Source: Ignavibacteria bacterium
GTDB taxonomy: Bacteria; Bacteroidota; Ignavibacteria; Tepidaquicellales; Tepidaquicellaceae
Assembly (NCBI GenBank): GCA_016783945.1
Contig: JADHVP010000008.1
Location: 1-49,457 of the forward strand
Length of the DNA: 49,457 bases
Direction of reading: 5' to 3'
Shown here: positions 1 through 9,153 of the stretch, piece by piece
Position numbering within the stretch: position 1 is the first letter of the stretch
Layout: each line of letters starts with the position of its first letter
The notes under the pieces: generated by a model
What the model saw: only the letters and a program-made list of their open reading frames with translations
What the model was told of the DNA's origin: nothing
Database searches by the model: none
Made by a program: the position numbers and the translations under genes

Positions 1-181
1 AAAAACATAACACATAACAGAACATTCGAGTCTCTAAAGATTAGAAAAATATCCTTTTGGAAATTAATGTCTCAATATGAAAAACCAAACGAAACTATGA
101 AAAGATTATGTATTATTAATAATTAGACGTTATATAATAAGATGCTCAATTATACAAACAATTATTTTAGTTTGTCTTTTT

Positions 182-1807
182 ATGGGTTGTATAGCTAATA
201 GAGTAAATGTTGAAGAAGATGAAGAAGATATTTTCGTTAAAATTACAGATGGACAAAGATATGAAGATTATAATTTTTCAAATGATATCAACAAAGAGAC
301 AACTGAAATTTGCTTTTGCGGGATTGAGTTTTATTCTGAAATAATAAATAATAATCCAGATTCATTAGATGCTTTTCTCAAAAGAGGTATTTACTATTTT
401 GTTTTAAGTGATTTTTATTCAGCTCAGGCTGATTTTCTTAATGTAATACGATTAGATCCTAAAAATGCAAAAGCATATTTGTTTAACGGAATAATTAATT
501 TTTTGATAATTGAAGACGAAATTTCAAAAAGAAGAAGTGATAACATGACTGATAATGATTATATGAAAATCAGAAACAACGTTTATTATGAATTTTTTAA
601 TAAATCTATTAGTGATATTAATAAGTCACTGGAATTGGATAATACCTATTCTAATTCATATATTTATTCAGCAATAATTCAGTATAACTTTAATAATACA
701 TCAAAGAAATCGAAAAAAGATATAATTTCAAAACTAACAAATGCATTAAAATTTAATAAAGATATTAACACAGCATTTCTATATTGGTTAAGAGGTATAT
801 TGTATCATAAAATTGGTGAAGAAGAATTCGCAATAAGAGATTTAAAAAGAGCAATAGATTTAGATTCAACATATTATAATAAATGCAAAGACATTAAAGT
901 TACATTGGTTTTACATTCAGGTCCGAGTTACGAAAATATTACAGTGGATTTGCCATTGCTAGATATACTGTATGGTAATTATAAGAAAAGAAAGTATCAT
1001 GGATTTAATATTGATCATTTTAAAAAAGTATTTTTCTATGCAGTAGGAAAAAGTGAGGACATATTATTTTATAAAACTATATCCTCTTATAAAGGTAAAC
1101 TTGTTAGTAGTATTCCATTTCATTTTCTTGAGTTACGACAGTTTTTATTAGAAAACAAAATCGAAATTAACTTTGGGATGGATGACTTATTTGTATTAGC
1201 AGAAGAATATACAAAAAGCGAAGATTACGAATATGCTGTTTGTATCTATAGCGAATACCTAAAGGCTAATCCAAATGAAGTTAATGCTTATTTCTTGAGA
1301 GGAAATATTTATTATAAAATGAAAAATTATGAATATGCAATTATTGATTTTGATAATGCACTTGAATGTAGTCCTGATGAAAATAAAATTGATATTTATC
1401 TTATGAGGGGTAAATGTTTTATTCAATTAAATTATATTGAAAAAGCAATTAAGAATTTTTATAAAGTTATTGAATATGATATTAATAATGCAGAAGCATA
1501 TTACTATATAGGATATGCATTAAATACATATAGTGATTCGGAAAGAATAATTGATTTATATAGTAAAGCCATAGAACTTAATCCTAACGAAGGTAAATAT
1601 TATTATGCAAGAGCGAGATGTCTTTATGTTGTTGCTAGTTATGATTATGAATATGGTAAATCTGTAACATCTGTATTACAAAAGTTCAATCAGTGCATTA
1701 GTGATTGTGAAAAGGCTATACTATTAAATCCAGATTATAATATTGAATTAAATTCTTTAATGAATGAATGTAATAATATAATAGAATATATTTTTTATAA
1801 TAATTAA
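182..1807 (+). CDS. TPR-repeat protein, probable lipoprotein
   Basis: The protein has tetratricopeptide repeats in two blocks, roughly residues 60-230 and 340-520. Typical helix pairs such as NAYFLRGNIYYKMKNYEYAI and DPKNAKAYLFNGI are visible. TPR arrays mediate protein-protein contacts, and no enzymatic domain is seen. The ATG at 182 opens directly onto MGC. In the same frame upstream, the DNA reads a hydrophobic stretch (IIQTIILVCLFMGC) that looks like the end of a lipoprotein signal peptide, so the true start is probably upstream, between the in-frame stop at 98 and position 182. No in-frame ATG, GTG or TTG exists there. An ATG at 97 lies in another frame and would need a one-base skip. 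The call of a TPR protein is firm; the start and lipoprotein status are inference. The partner is unknown. Confidence 0.75.
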   Translation: MGCIANRVNVEEDEEDIFVKITDGQRYEDYNFSNDINKETTEICFCGIEFYSEIINNNPDSLDAFLKRGIYYFVLSDFYSAQADFLNVIRLDPKNAKAYLFNGIINFLIIEDEISKRRSDNMTDNDYMKIRNNVYYEFFNKSISDINKSLELDNTYSNSYIYSAIIQYNFNNTSKKSKKDIISKLTNALKFNKDINTAFLYWLRGILYHKIGEEEFAIRDLKRAIDLDSTYYNKCKDIKVTLVLHSGPSYENITVDLPLLDILYGNYKKRKYHGFNIDHFKKVFFYAVGKSEDILFYKTISSYKGKLVSSIPFHFLELRQFLLENKIEINFGMDDLFVLAEEYTKSEDYEYAVCIYSEYLKANPNEVNAYFLRGNIYYKMKNYEYAIIDFDNALECSPDENKIDIYLMRGKCFIQLNYIEKAIKNFYKVIEYDINNAEAYYYIGYALNTYSDSERIIDLYSKAIELNPNEGKYYYARARCLYVVASYDYEYGKSVTSVLQKFNQCISDCEKAILLNPDYNIELNSLMNECNNIIEYIFYNN

Positions 1808-1873
1808 TCATTTCCTCCCGTTCTTGGTTTTATCCACCAACAACAACTTATTTTAGAACTTAATTATTCTGGA

Positions 1874-1891
1874 TTCCCGCGTTCGCGGGAA
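1874..1891. repeat. Short palindrome (TTCCCGCG/CGCGGGAA)
   Basis: Two perfect 8-base arms, TTCCCGCG and CGCGGGAA, are separated by TT. The flanks read GGA and TGACG. This is a REP-like intergenic hairpin. A related copy with the core ATTCCCGA/TCGGGAAT lies at 8792-8816. Confidence 0.7.
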
Positions 1892-1952
1892 TGACGAATA
1901 CAGACTATAATTTTGTGCCTTAGTGTTTTTGTGGCAATGAAACTCTTTTACA

Positions 1953-2275
1953 AATGACAGGCATAACACGCCAAAGGTTTGTGCCGCGCGCGGCCTGTCA
2001 CCTGAAAGCATCAGGTCGCCAGGTAAAGAAGTCAAGACAGGTAATGACAGCACTACCAACATCACCAGGAAAAAAACATCTTCTCCTCAGTTTCAAATTA
2101 GCACGTGAGAGGGAATTTAGAATCGTATTTAATTACCCTGCCGTTTACGGCATGGGTGAAAGAACACCATAAAGCCGGGCTTTAGCCCAAAGTATATATT
2201 AAAGTATTTAGGCTAAAGCCAATTCTTTCTCGTCTTAACCCCCACCGTAAACGGTGGGGTAATTAAAATCCCAAC
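1953..2275 (+). repeat. Modular intergenic repeat, copy A
   Basis: This is one copy of a roughly 320-base unit that recurs at 2317-2634, in part at 2699-2785, and on the minus strand at 8640-8760. It opens with a left arm (ACACGCCAAAGGTTTGTGCC), then a palindrome-rich insert in which CCTG, CTGA, TCAG and CAGG are nested. A right arm follows (GACAGGTAATGACAGCACTA). The second half carries hairpin modules: a TGCCGT/ACGGCA stem, GGGCTTTAGCCC, GGCTAAAGCC and CCCACCGT/ACGGTGGG. No credible coding sequence was found. The open frames across it do not correspond to any protein I recognise. Confidence 0.8.
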
Positions 2276-2316
2276 ACATTTTAAGTGCAAGTCAGGAATA
2301 CCTCCTGCAGAACAAT

Positions 2317-2634
2317 ACCAATGTAAGGCTTAACACGCCAAGGTTCCCCAGAGGGGCAGGCATACCGCGCGCGGCTCCGTAGGAGTCCCTATGGGAGAAG
2401 TCAATACAGGTAATGACAGCACTGCAAACGCCACCAGGGAAAAAACATCCTCTCCTCAGTTTCAAATTAGCACGGGAGAGGGAATTTAGAATCGTATTTA
2501 ATTACCCTGCCGTTTACGGCAGGGATTTAAGAACACCATAAAGCCGGGCTTTAGCCCAAAGTATATATTAAAGTATTTAGGCTAAAACCAATACTTTCTC
2601 GTTCTCTACCCACCGTAAACGGTGGGGAAAATAA
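2317..2634 (+). repeat. Modular intergenic repeat, copy B
   Basis: This is a second direct copy of the unit at 1953-2275, and most of its second half is nearly identical. Its insert between the arms differs from copy A: here it is CTCC/GGAG followed by TCCC/GGGA. The left arm itself is interrupted by a CCCC-AGA-GGGG palindrome. At 2505-2524 there is a perfect 9-base stem, CCCTGCCGT/ACGGCAGGG. The stretch 1808-2914 has no gene; it consists of this repeat field and simple low-complexity sequence. Confidence 0.8.
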
Positions 2635-2698
2635 AACAGCAAAACATTTCCCTCAGTGCTTCTTTGTGATTCTCTGTGTTTCTCCGTGTAATGTTTTT

Positions 2699-2785
2699 AC
2701 CAATGTAAGGCTTAACACGCAAAGGTTTGTGCCGCAAGCGGGAAGTAGAGACAGGTTAGTTAGCACTACCAATGTCACCCTAAAA
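2699..2785 (+). repeat. Modular intergenic repeat, partial copy C
   Basis: This is a short copy of the unit's arms only. The left arm (AATGTAAGGCTTAACACGC, then AAAGGTTTGTGCCG) joins the right arm (GACAGGTTAGTTAGCACTAC) with almost no insert between them. It ends about 130 bases before pntA. Confidence 0.7.
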
Positions 2786-2914
2786 TAAGTTTTACAATCT
2801 TCTGAATTTATATAAATTTTATTTTGTTAGTGATATTGTTTGCAATTATTTGTAAATTGAACGCTATTTTTAAATATCAAATATAAACACATAAATAACA
2901 GGAGTTGAATAACG

Positions 2915-4069
2915 GTGATTATTGGAGTACCAAAAGAAATAGTAATAGGAGAAAACCGGGTTTCGGTTACTCCCGACACAGCTAAAAAATTAATTGCCCT
3001 CGGGTTCGATGTAATCGTAGAAAAGGATGCCGGCTCGTGTGCGAGCTTTACCGATGATAAGTACATTGCTGCAGGAGCAAAGATTATAGAGAATGTAACC
3101 GATCTTTTTTCACAAGCTGATATAGTATTAAAAGTCCAAAAACCGGTCTTTAATCACAAGCTGAATAAGGATGAAATTGATTTAATAAAAAAAGGCACGA
3201 TGTTAATTACATTCTTATTCCCGCTTAACTTTCCTGAGCTTGCGAAAGATTGTGCAGCACGGGGGATTGATGTTATTTCGATGGATTCTATTCCGAGAAT
3301 AACAATTGCTCAGAAAATGGATGCGTTGAGTTCGCAGGCAAATCTTGCGGGTTATAAAAGTGTTCTAATGTGTGCTAACGAATTAGGGAAAATATTTCCG
3401 TTGATGATGACTGCTGCGGGAACGATTACACCCGCAAAAGTTTTGATAATGGGAGCAGGTGTTGCAGGTCTTCAGGCATTGGGAACAGCTAAAAGACTCG
3501 GAGCGGTTGTCGAGGTTTCGGATATAAGACCTTCTTTGAAGGAAGAGGTTCAAAGTCTTGGAGGAAGGTTTATTGAAGTCGAAAGCGATGAATCCATGCA
3601 GGACGAAGGTGGATATGCAAAGGAAGTATCGGAAGAATTTTTGGAGAAACAAAAGAAGCTTCTATTTAAGCATATCACGGAAGCAGATATAGTCATTACG
3701 ACAGCATTAGTCCCGGGAAAGAAAGCACCCGTTCTTGTAACAGAGAAAATGGTAAAGAAAATGAAGCCCGGTTCTGTCATACTTGACATGGCAGTTGAGT
3801 TCGGAGGTAACTGTGAACCGAGTGAAGCAGGAAAGACAATAATCAAACATAATGTGAAAATTATCGGGGAGACCAATATACCGAGCCTGGTTGCTGTGAA
3901 CGCAAGTGAGATGTATTCGAAAAACCTTCTCGGACTTATTCAGCATTTCTCGGAAGACGGAAAGTTAAAAATAGACGAAGATGATGAGATTCTTAAATCT
4001 GCTTTGATTTCATACAAAGGTGAAGTGGTTCAAGAAAAAGTTTTAGAAATTATAAAAAACCAAAAGTAA
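2915..4069 (+). CDS. pntAA: NAD(P) transhydrogenase subunit alpha 1
   Basis: This is the NAD(H)-binding domain I of the proton-translocating transhydrogenase, which moves hydride between NADH and NADP+ and is driven by the proton gradient. The 384 residues match the length of stand-alone alpha-1 subunits in three-gene systems. The N-terminal AlaDH/PNT domain begins IGVPKE. The Rossmann motif GAGVAGLQALGTAKRLGA lies at about residue 180. The start is GTG at 2915, about ten bases after a good AGGAG at 2900-2904. The gene is followed one base later by pntAB and then by pntB, so the three subunits are clearly one operon. Confidence 0.95.
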   Translation: MIIGVPKEIVIGENRVSVTPDTAKKLIALGFDVIVEKDAGSCASFTDDKYIAAGAKIIENVTDLFSQADIVLKVQKPVFNHKLNKDEIDLIKKGTMLITFLFPLNFPELAKDCAARGIDVISMDSIPRITIAQKMDALSSQANLAGYKSVLMCANELGKIFPLMMTAAGTITPAKVLIMGAGVAGLQALGTAKRLGAVVEVSDIRPSLKEEVQSLGGRFIEVESDESMQDEGGYAKEVSEEFLEKQKKLLFKHITEADIVITTALVPGKKAPVLVTEKMVKKMKPGSVILDMAVEFGGNCEPSEAGKTIIKHNVKIIGETNIPSLVAVNASEMYSKNLLGLIQHFSEDGKLKIDEDDEILKSALISYKGEVVQEKVLEIIKNQK

Positions 4070-4070
4070 A

Positions 4071-4367
4071 ATGGATAACACACTTTTAATGTTAATATAT
4101 GTTTTTGTCCTGGCAATTTTTATAGGGTTTGAGCTTATAACAAAAGTTCCGCCTACATTACATACGCCGCTCATGTCAGGTTCAAACGCAATTTCAGGAA
4201 TTACGATTGTCGGTGCATTAGGTTCGGTTTTAAGTGCTCATACAGGAAGCACAGAAATAGCAATAATACTCGGAACAGTTGCGATTGTATTTGCCACTAT
4301 AAATGTTGTTGGTGGGTATCTTGTTACCGACCGAATGTTAAAAATGTTTAAAAAGAAGAAATCATAA
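4071..4367 (+). CDS. pntAB: NAD(P) transhydrogenase subunit alpha 2
   Basis: This 98-residue membrane protein is the first part of the proton-channel domain II of transhydrogenase. About three hydrophobic helices are visible: near the N-terminus (LLMLIYVFVLAIFIGFELI), in the middle around GITIVGALGSVL, and near IAIILGTVAIVFATINVVGG. The conserved VPPTLHTPLMSG stretch is typical of the family. The start at 4071 follows the pntAA stop by one base, and the stop abuts the pntB start, so translation is probably coupled. Confidence 0.95.
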   Translation: MDNTLLMLIYVFVLAIFIGFELITKVPPTLHTPLMSGSNAISGITIVGALGSVLSAHTGSTEIAIILGTVAIVFATINVVGGYLVTDRMLKMFKKKKS

Positions 4368-5762
4368 ATGGAAACTATAAAAATAATAACATACTTTTCT
4401 TATCTTATAGCCTCAGTTTTATTTATAATCGGAATAAAAATGTTGGGTTCGCCGAAGACGGCAAGAAAGGGTAATTTTTATTCAGCAGTGGGAATGTTTA
4501 TTGCTGTGGTGGTAACTCTTGCAGATCAAGGTATTTTAAATTTTCAATACATTCTAATAGGAATCATTATCGGTTCAATTGTAGGCGCAACAATTGCGAT
4601 AAAAGTAAAGATGACTGCCATGCCGCAGATGGTTGGACTCTTAAATGGTTTTGGTGGTGGTGCATCTACGCTTGTAGCTTTTTCCGTATACTACGATCAG
4701 CTTTCATTACCTAACCCAAATCTTAATGTTCAATTTACCATCGCTGTCATGTTAAGTATTTTAATCGGAACAGTAACATTCAGCGGTTCCTTAATTGCAT
4801 TTGGAAAACTTCAAGAAATTGTCTCAGGAAAAGTAATCAAATTTCCTCTGCAAAACCCTATAAGTATATTATTAATGGCAGCTGCCGTAGTGTTATTAGT
4901 AATGGGAGTAGTCAATCCCCAGGATGCAACTCCGTATTTAATTGTAGCTGGAATTTCGTTAGTTCTTGGTGTTCTACTCGTGTTACCGATCGGGGGCGCT
5001 GATATGCCCGTTGTGATTTCTTTGCTGAACTCATACTCAGGAATCGCAGCTGCAACAACCGGATTTGTACTTAACAATAGTATGCTTATAATTGCAGGTT
5101 CTCTTGTTGGTGCATCGGGTATTATTCTCACGAATATTATGTGCAAAGGTATGAACCGTTCATTGATGAACGTGGTCTTAGGGGGATGGGAAAATGCAGG
5201 TACTGTTACAACCGCTGATGCTAAAAAAGTTGATATTAAATCTGTTGACTCAGAGGAAGCGGCGATGATTTTTGATGCCGCCAGCAAAGTTATAATTACA
5301 CCCGGTTATGGAATGGCAGTTGCCCAGGCTCAGCATGCTGTTAAAGAGTTAATGATTGTGTTGGAGAAGAAAGGAATTGACGTGAAGTTTGCTATTCACC
5401 CTGTTGCAGGAAGAATGCCGGGACACATGAATGTACTTCTTGCTGAAGCGGATGTTCCTTATGATAAACTGTATGCACTTGAAGACATAAATGATGAATT
5501 TAGTAACACAGATGTCGCACTAATCATAGGAGCAAATGATGTTGTTAATCCTGCTGCGAGGCATGATAAAAATAGTCCGATTTATGGTATGCCGATATTG
5601 AATGTTGATTATGCAAAGACGGTTATTATGAATAAACGCTCTATGGCTTCGGGATATGCCGGAATAGATAATGAATTATTCGGATATCCAAATAACCTTA
5701 TGTATTTTGGAGATGCGAAGGATGCGATTACTAAACTTACGAACGAAATAAAAAATCTCTAA
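4368..5762 (+). CDS. pntB: NAD(P) transhydrogenase subunit beta
   Basis: At 464 residues, this has the standard length of the beta subunit. The first two thirds are hydrophobic helices of the proton-translocating domain II. The C-terminal third is the soluble NADP(H)-binding domain III. Diagnostic segments are GYGMAVAQAQHAV, HPVAGRMPGHMNVLLAEA and IGANDVVNPAA. The ATG follows the pntAB stop directly. The convergent gene scpB ends 17 bases downstream, with no clear terminator between them. Confidence 0.96.
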   Translation: METIKIITYFSYLIASVLFIIGIKMLGSPKTARKGNFYSAVGMFIAVVVTLADQGILNFQYILIGIIIGSIVGATIAIKVKMTAMPQMVGLLNGFGGGASTLVAFSVYYDQLSLPNPNLNVQFTIAVMLSILIGTVTFSGSLIAFGKLQEIVSGKVIKFPLQNPISILLMAAAVVLLVMGVVNPQDATPYLIVAGISLVLGVLLVLPIGGADMPVVISLLNSYSGIAAATTGFVLNNSMLIIAGSLVGASGIILTNIMCKGMNRSLMNVVLGGWENAGTVTTADAKKVDIKSVDSEEAAMIFDAASKVIITPGYGMAVAQAQHAVKELMIVLEKKGIDVKFAIHPVAGRMPGHMNVLLAEADVPYDKLYALEDINDEFSNTDVALIIGANDVVNPAARHDKNSPIYGMPILNVDYAKTVIMNKRSMASGYAGIDNELFGYPNNLMYFGDAKDAITKLTNEIKNL

Positions 5763-5778
5763 TAATTATCTCAAGTAT

Positions 5779-6558
5779 TTATTTACCTTTAAAAACAGGT
5801 TTTCGTTTTTCAAGGAAAGCATTTTTTCCTTCAAGGTAATCTGCACTTTCATACGCGTGATTGCGTAATTCCTGTACACGTTCGAATGTTGAAGGATTTA
5901 TCGGATCAGAACTTCCAAGAATATTCAGTTGTTCTTTCATTACCGATATACTTAACGGCGAATTATGTGTTATATCTTTAGCAAGTTTATAAGTAAACTC
6001 CTCAATCTCCTCTACCGGAACAAGGTGATTAAGCATACCGAGATTTTCTGCTCTTTGAGCAGAAACAGGTTTTGCAGTGAAAAACATTTCCTTTGCTACA
6101 TTCAAACCCAATATATTTAGAAAATGCAAAATTCCCGATGAGTTATAGGGGACTCCAATCTTTGCAGGTGTGATTGCAAAGGAAGTATTGAGGCTGCCGA
6201 TAAGAATGTCACAAACAAAAGCCAGATCACATGCACCTCCCCAAACACTTCCTTCAGTCATTGCAATTACGGGAGCAGGGAATCGTTGTAGAGCTCGCAA
6301 TACTTTTTCAAGAGGGTGATTGTATGTTAAAGGGTCTATACCCGGTTCAGGAAGTTCATCTATACTCAAACCTGCCGACCAGACTTTTGCTCCTTTTGAT
6401 GAGCGAATGATTACAACTCTTGCCTTATTCTTTTTAAATTCTTCCAAAGCTTTTAATATTTCCTCTAACATTTCAAAGTTAAGTGAATTTCGCTTTGTGT
6501 CATTATTGAATATGATCGTTCCAATCATATCTTCGAAAATAATCTTTATGAATTTCAT
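5779..6558 (-). CDS. scpB: Methylmalonyl-CoA decarboxylase-like crotonase
   Basis: This is a crotonase-fold acyl-CoA enzyme of 259 residues. It resembles E. coli ScpB more than general enoyl-CoA hydratases. Shared stretches as I recall them include KVWSAGLSIDELP, DPLTYNHPL, EGSVWGGA, PAKIGVPYNSSGI, AQRAENLGMLNHLV and the C-terminal NAFLEKRKPVF. ScpB decarboxylates (R)-methylmalonyl-CoA to propionyl-CoA. The oxyanion-hole segments (SAGLS and GSVWGG) are intact. It stands alone on the minus strand, with no mutase or other propionate gene in this window. The family call is firm; substrate specificity is inferred from similarity. Confidence 0.85.
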   Translation of the reverse strand: MKFIKIIFEDMIGTIIFNNDTKRNSLNFEMLEEILKALEEFKKNKARVVIIRSSKGAKVWSAGLSIDELPEPGIDPLTYNHPLEKVLRALQRFPAPVIAMTEGSVWGGACDLAFVCDILIGSLNTSFAITPAKIGVPYNSSGILHFLNILGLNVAKEMFFTAKPVSAQRAENLGMLNHLVPVEEIEEFTYKLAKDITHNSPLSISVMKEQLNILGSSDPINPSTFERVQELRNHAYESADYLEGKNAFLEKRKPVFKGK

Positions 6559-6742
6559 ATTTTGTATTTTTGTAAGTAAGAATGTTTGTTAAAATTTACT
6601 AATTAGAATTATACATAACAATTAAGAAAATGATATGTGATTTGAAAAGCAAAAAGGAATTGGGATTTGAATTTGTGAATTGCCGAGTTTATTGAATGAT
6701 TGATTATATAATAGTATCTTTGAATAAATACACAATAAAACT

Positions 6743-7063
6743 ATGGTTGTTAAAACAAAAATATTAAATGATTTAAAGTCATCATTGATTGATAAATTTG
6801 GAAATAATATAAAAGATGTTATTTTATTTGGCTCGCAAGTAAATTACAGTGCGATAGAATCCTCTGATTATGATATTTTAATAATTCTAAAGGATAAACC
6901 AGATTGGCAATATGAAAGAGAAATTTCAAAAGTGTGTTATTCAATTGATTTGAAGTATAATATAATAACTGATATACATTTATTGGCAGAATCAGAATTA
7001 GATTCATTAAGAGGAAAACAACCGATTTTTATGAATGCTATTAATACAGGAATACATCTATGA
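6743..7063 (+). CDS. MNT-type nucleotidyltransferase antitoxin
   Basis: This minimal nucleotidyltransferase has 106 residues. It carries the signature GS-x10-DxD: G30 and S31, then D42 and D44 within SSDYDILI. Small MNT proteins paired with HEPN proteins act as antitoxins, in studied cases by adding nucleotides to the partner. The stop codon overlaps the start of the HEPN gene (ATGA at 7060-7063), which shows translational coupling. The third catalytic acid is probably in IITDIHLL (about residue 76); this is less certain. Confidence 0.85.
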   Translation: MVVKTKILNDLKSSLIDKFGNNIKDVILFGSQVNYSAIESSDYDILIILKDKPDWQYEREISKVCYSIDLKYNIITDIHLLAESELDSLRGKQPIFMNAINTGIHL

Positions 7064-7464
7064 CATTGAGAGAAAAAGATAGAGAAGATCTTGTTAGATA
7101 TAGATTAGAACAAGCGAAAAAAACTATCGCTGTAGTCGAACTGTTATTAAAAAATAATGAATTACCAACGGCAGTCAATAGAATATATTACGGGATATTT
7201 TATTCTTTACTGGCGTTGGCTTTAAAATATAAATTTGAAACTTCTAAGCATCAGCAATTAATCGGGTGGTTTAATAATAAATTTATTCGTACCGGGAAGA
7301 TAGAAAAAAAATACGGACAAATACTAAGAGATGCATATAAGAATAGAACAAAAGGGGATTATGATACATTTGTAAAGTTTGAATTAGAAGAAGTTAATCT
7401 TATGTACAGCGAATTGATTGACTTTATTAAAGAAATTGAACGAATAATATATAGTGAAGAATAA
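7060..7464 (+). CDS. HEPN-domain protein (toxin partner)
   Basis: This all-helical protein has 134 residues. It shows the HEPN hallmarks of the PF05168-type family: AVNRIYYGIFYSLLAL, then the KHQQLIGWFNNKFI segment and the later YKNRTKGDYDTF segment. A classical RxxxxH RNase motif is not obvious. Its toxicity is therefore inferred from the overlapping MNT gene, not from catalytic residues. The pair forms a compact two-gene unit typical of HEPN/MNT toxin-antitoxin modules. It has its own upstream space and is not tied to the flanking metabolic genes. Confidence 0.85.
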   Translation: MTLREKDREDLVRYRLEQAKKTIAVVELLLKNNELPTAVNRIYYGIFYSLLALALKYKFETSKHQQLIGWFNNKFIRTGKIEKKYGQILRDAYKNRTKGDYDTFVKFELEEVNLMYSELIDFIKEIERIIYSEE

Positions 7465-7641
7465 CTATTACTATTTTGAAATACTCTCACCAAGATTTGA
7501 ATTTTATAATACTCAAGCACTCAAGAGCTGCAACATATCAAAAAACTGCTCGTCTTCTTTTGACTTAATCTTATAATCAATATTATTTATAGTAGGGAAC
7601 TATATCGTATAGGTTTTGTAAATAATCTTAAAAAGACTCTT

Positions 7642-8583
7642 ATGTTTATCCTTTCTAAAAAAATACTGTTTACAATATTTTCCATTCTGATTATATCGAG
7701 CTGCTCTAAGACCGAGATTAAAGAATCTGCAAAGGAAAAATCCTCTCACGATAATTTCTATTACGTTGATGAAAAGGATCACATTGAAGCTGCAGGGGAT
7801 TCTATTTATTTAGAATTTAAATTTGTTATTGAAGATTTAGAATCAAAACTCTCCGATGAATTTATAATAAAGCAGCACATGTATTATGTAGTGGTGAGCA
7901 ATCTTTCTGAAAGTGAAACAGATCAATTAATCAATCACACGATTACCGCAACAACCGAATGTCTTTATAACGATTATTTCGAAAAAACACCAACCGAGGT
8001 TACAACAATATTTTTATTCGAAGGTGATAAAAGTTATAGGTCATGGGCAAAAAAGCTTTATGATGATTATGACCTTTCGAGATTTGGATATTACAAACCC
8101 TCTGAAAGAGTTATGCTAATGAATATCAGCACAGGTTCCGGGACTCTCGTGCATGAAATGACACACGCACTCGTACGTTATGACTTTCCCGATATTCCTT
8201 CCTGGTTTAACGAAGGTCTTGGTTCTTTGTATGAAAGATGTTCTTTAAACAACGGTGAGATTTTAGGTTACGTCAACTGGAGGCTGCCTGATTTGAAAGA
8301 CGCAATCGAAGATGGCAGCTATACAAGCCTAAAAAAACTCCTTAACACTTCCGATGATGAGTTTTATGGTGACAACAGCGGTTTCAATTATGCACAGGCA
8401 AGGTATCTCTGTATGTTTTTGCAGGAGAAAGGAATGTTAAGGGCATACTATAAAGCATTCAGAGATAGTTACGCCGATGACAAGACTGGAAGAAACACTT
8501 TAGAGAAAATATACGGGAAAGATTTAGCAGAACTTGAGAAGGATTATTTAGATTGGGTCAAGACGTTGACTTATAATGATTAA
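7642..8583 (+). CDS. Zinc metallopeptidase lipoprotein (peptidase MA-like)
   Basis: The protein has 313 residues and a lipoprotein signal peptide ending in ILIISSC, with the cysteine at about residue 21, so it should be anchored in the envelope. The gluzincin motif HEMTH is at residues 171-175. It is followed by WFNEGLGSLYE, which supplies the third zinc ligand glutamate, in a layout typical of peptidase MA-like domains. The C-terminal half (YAQARYLCMFLQEKG) fits the same family. The substrate is unknown. The gene is monocistronic and a repeat field follows it. Confidence 0.8.
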   Translation: MFILSKKILFTIFSILIISSCSKTEIKESAKEKSSHDNFYYVDEKDHIEAAGDSIYLEFKFVIEDLESKLSDEFIIKQHMYYVVVSNLSESETDQLINHTITATTECLYNDYFEKTPTEVTTIFLFEGDKSYRSWAKKLYDDYDLSRFGYYKPSERVMLMNISTGSGTLVHEMTHALVRYDFPDIPSWFNEGLGSLYERCSLNNGEILGYVNWRLPDLKDAIEDGSYTSLKKLLNTSDDEFYGDNSGFNYAQARYLCMFLQEKGMLRAYYKAFRDSYADDKTGRNTLEKIYGKDLAELEKDYLDWVKTLTYND

Positions 8584-8639
8584 ATACTAATTCCCATTTT
8601 ATTCCTCGTTTCAAGGAAGGAGAACACTTTTTTGGTATC

Positions 8640-8760
8640 ATTGCTTGCCCGCCAACGTTTTCTGGTGGGGGTGGCGTTGGTAGTGCTGTCATTACATGGA
8701 TTGACTTCCCGTGCACGGCACAAACCTTTGCGTGTTATGCCTGTCTGCTGCAGGCAGGCC
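8640..8760 (-). repeat. Modular intergenic repeat, minus-strand copy
   Basis: Read on the minus strand, this stretch gives the same arms as the units at 1953-2785: ATAACACGCAAAGGTTTGTG and GTAATGACAGCACTACCAAC, followed by GCCACC. The arms are joined by a short CCGTGCACGGGAAGTCAA with no large palindrome inserted. A GCCTGTCTGCTGCAGGCAGGC palindrome sits at its left edge on this strand. This shows that the family is dispersed and lies in both orientations. Confidence 0.75.
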
Positions 8761-8789
8761 TGACATTACTATTTATCCAATGTGAATTG

Positions 8790-8962
8790 TCATTCCCGAA
8801 TGCTTCTGTCGGGAATCCAGTAGAGACGCAAGATTTTGCGTCTCTACTACTGACAGATACAAATAGTTTTTCCCCCCTCGATACGAAGCCCCGCTTCGTA
8901 TCGGACAATAAGCCAAGATGTGATCAAAGGTGTAGGGGTTCAATATTTTGAACCCCTACAGA
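8790..8962. repeat. Cluster of four unrelated hairpins
   Basis: Four perfect palindromes follow each other. They are ATTCCCGA/TCGGGAAT (8792-8816), GTAGAGACGCAA/TTGCGTCTCTAC (8820-8847), GATACGAAGC/GCTTCGTATC (8880-8902) and GTAGGGGTTCAA/TTGAACCCCTAC (8932-8959). They differ in sequence but share small loops, as expected for mobile REP-like elements that insert beside one another. The gene-free stretch 8584-9345 holds these, the minus-strand modular repeat and the 42-base tandem repeat. Confidence 0.8.
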
Positions 8963-9153
8963 GATAACATCGGCAATCTTTAATATTGCTTTTTTGCATT
9001 AAACCAATTAATTTCTCTTAGGAAATCAAAATCAGGTAATCGGATTATGGGTTTAATCGATAAAAGATTTTCCTATATAGGAAGTAACGAAAAATCAACA
9101 TCTCCTAACAACTTTTTCAAAAAGATTTTAACGGAAAATATACGCATTACTGC

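Noticed and set aside
1954-2172. Open frames in the repeat field (also 1853-2065 on the minus strand)
   Set aside because: They lie inside non-coding repeats, have no family match and change frame between the repeat copies.
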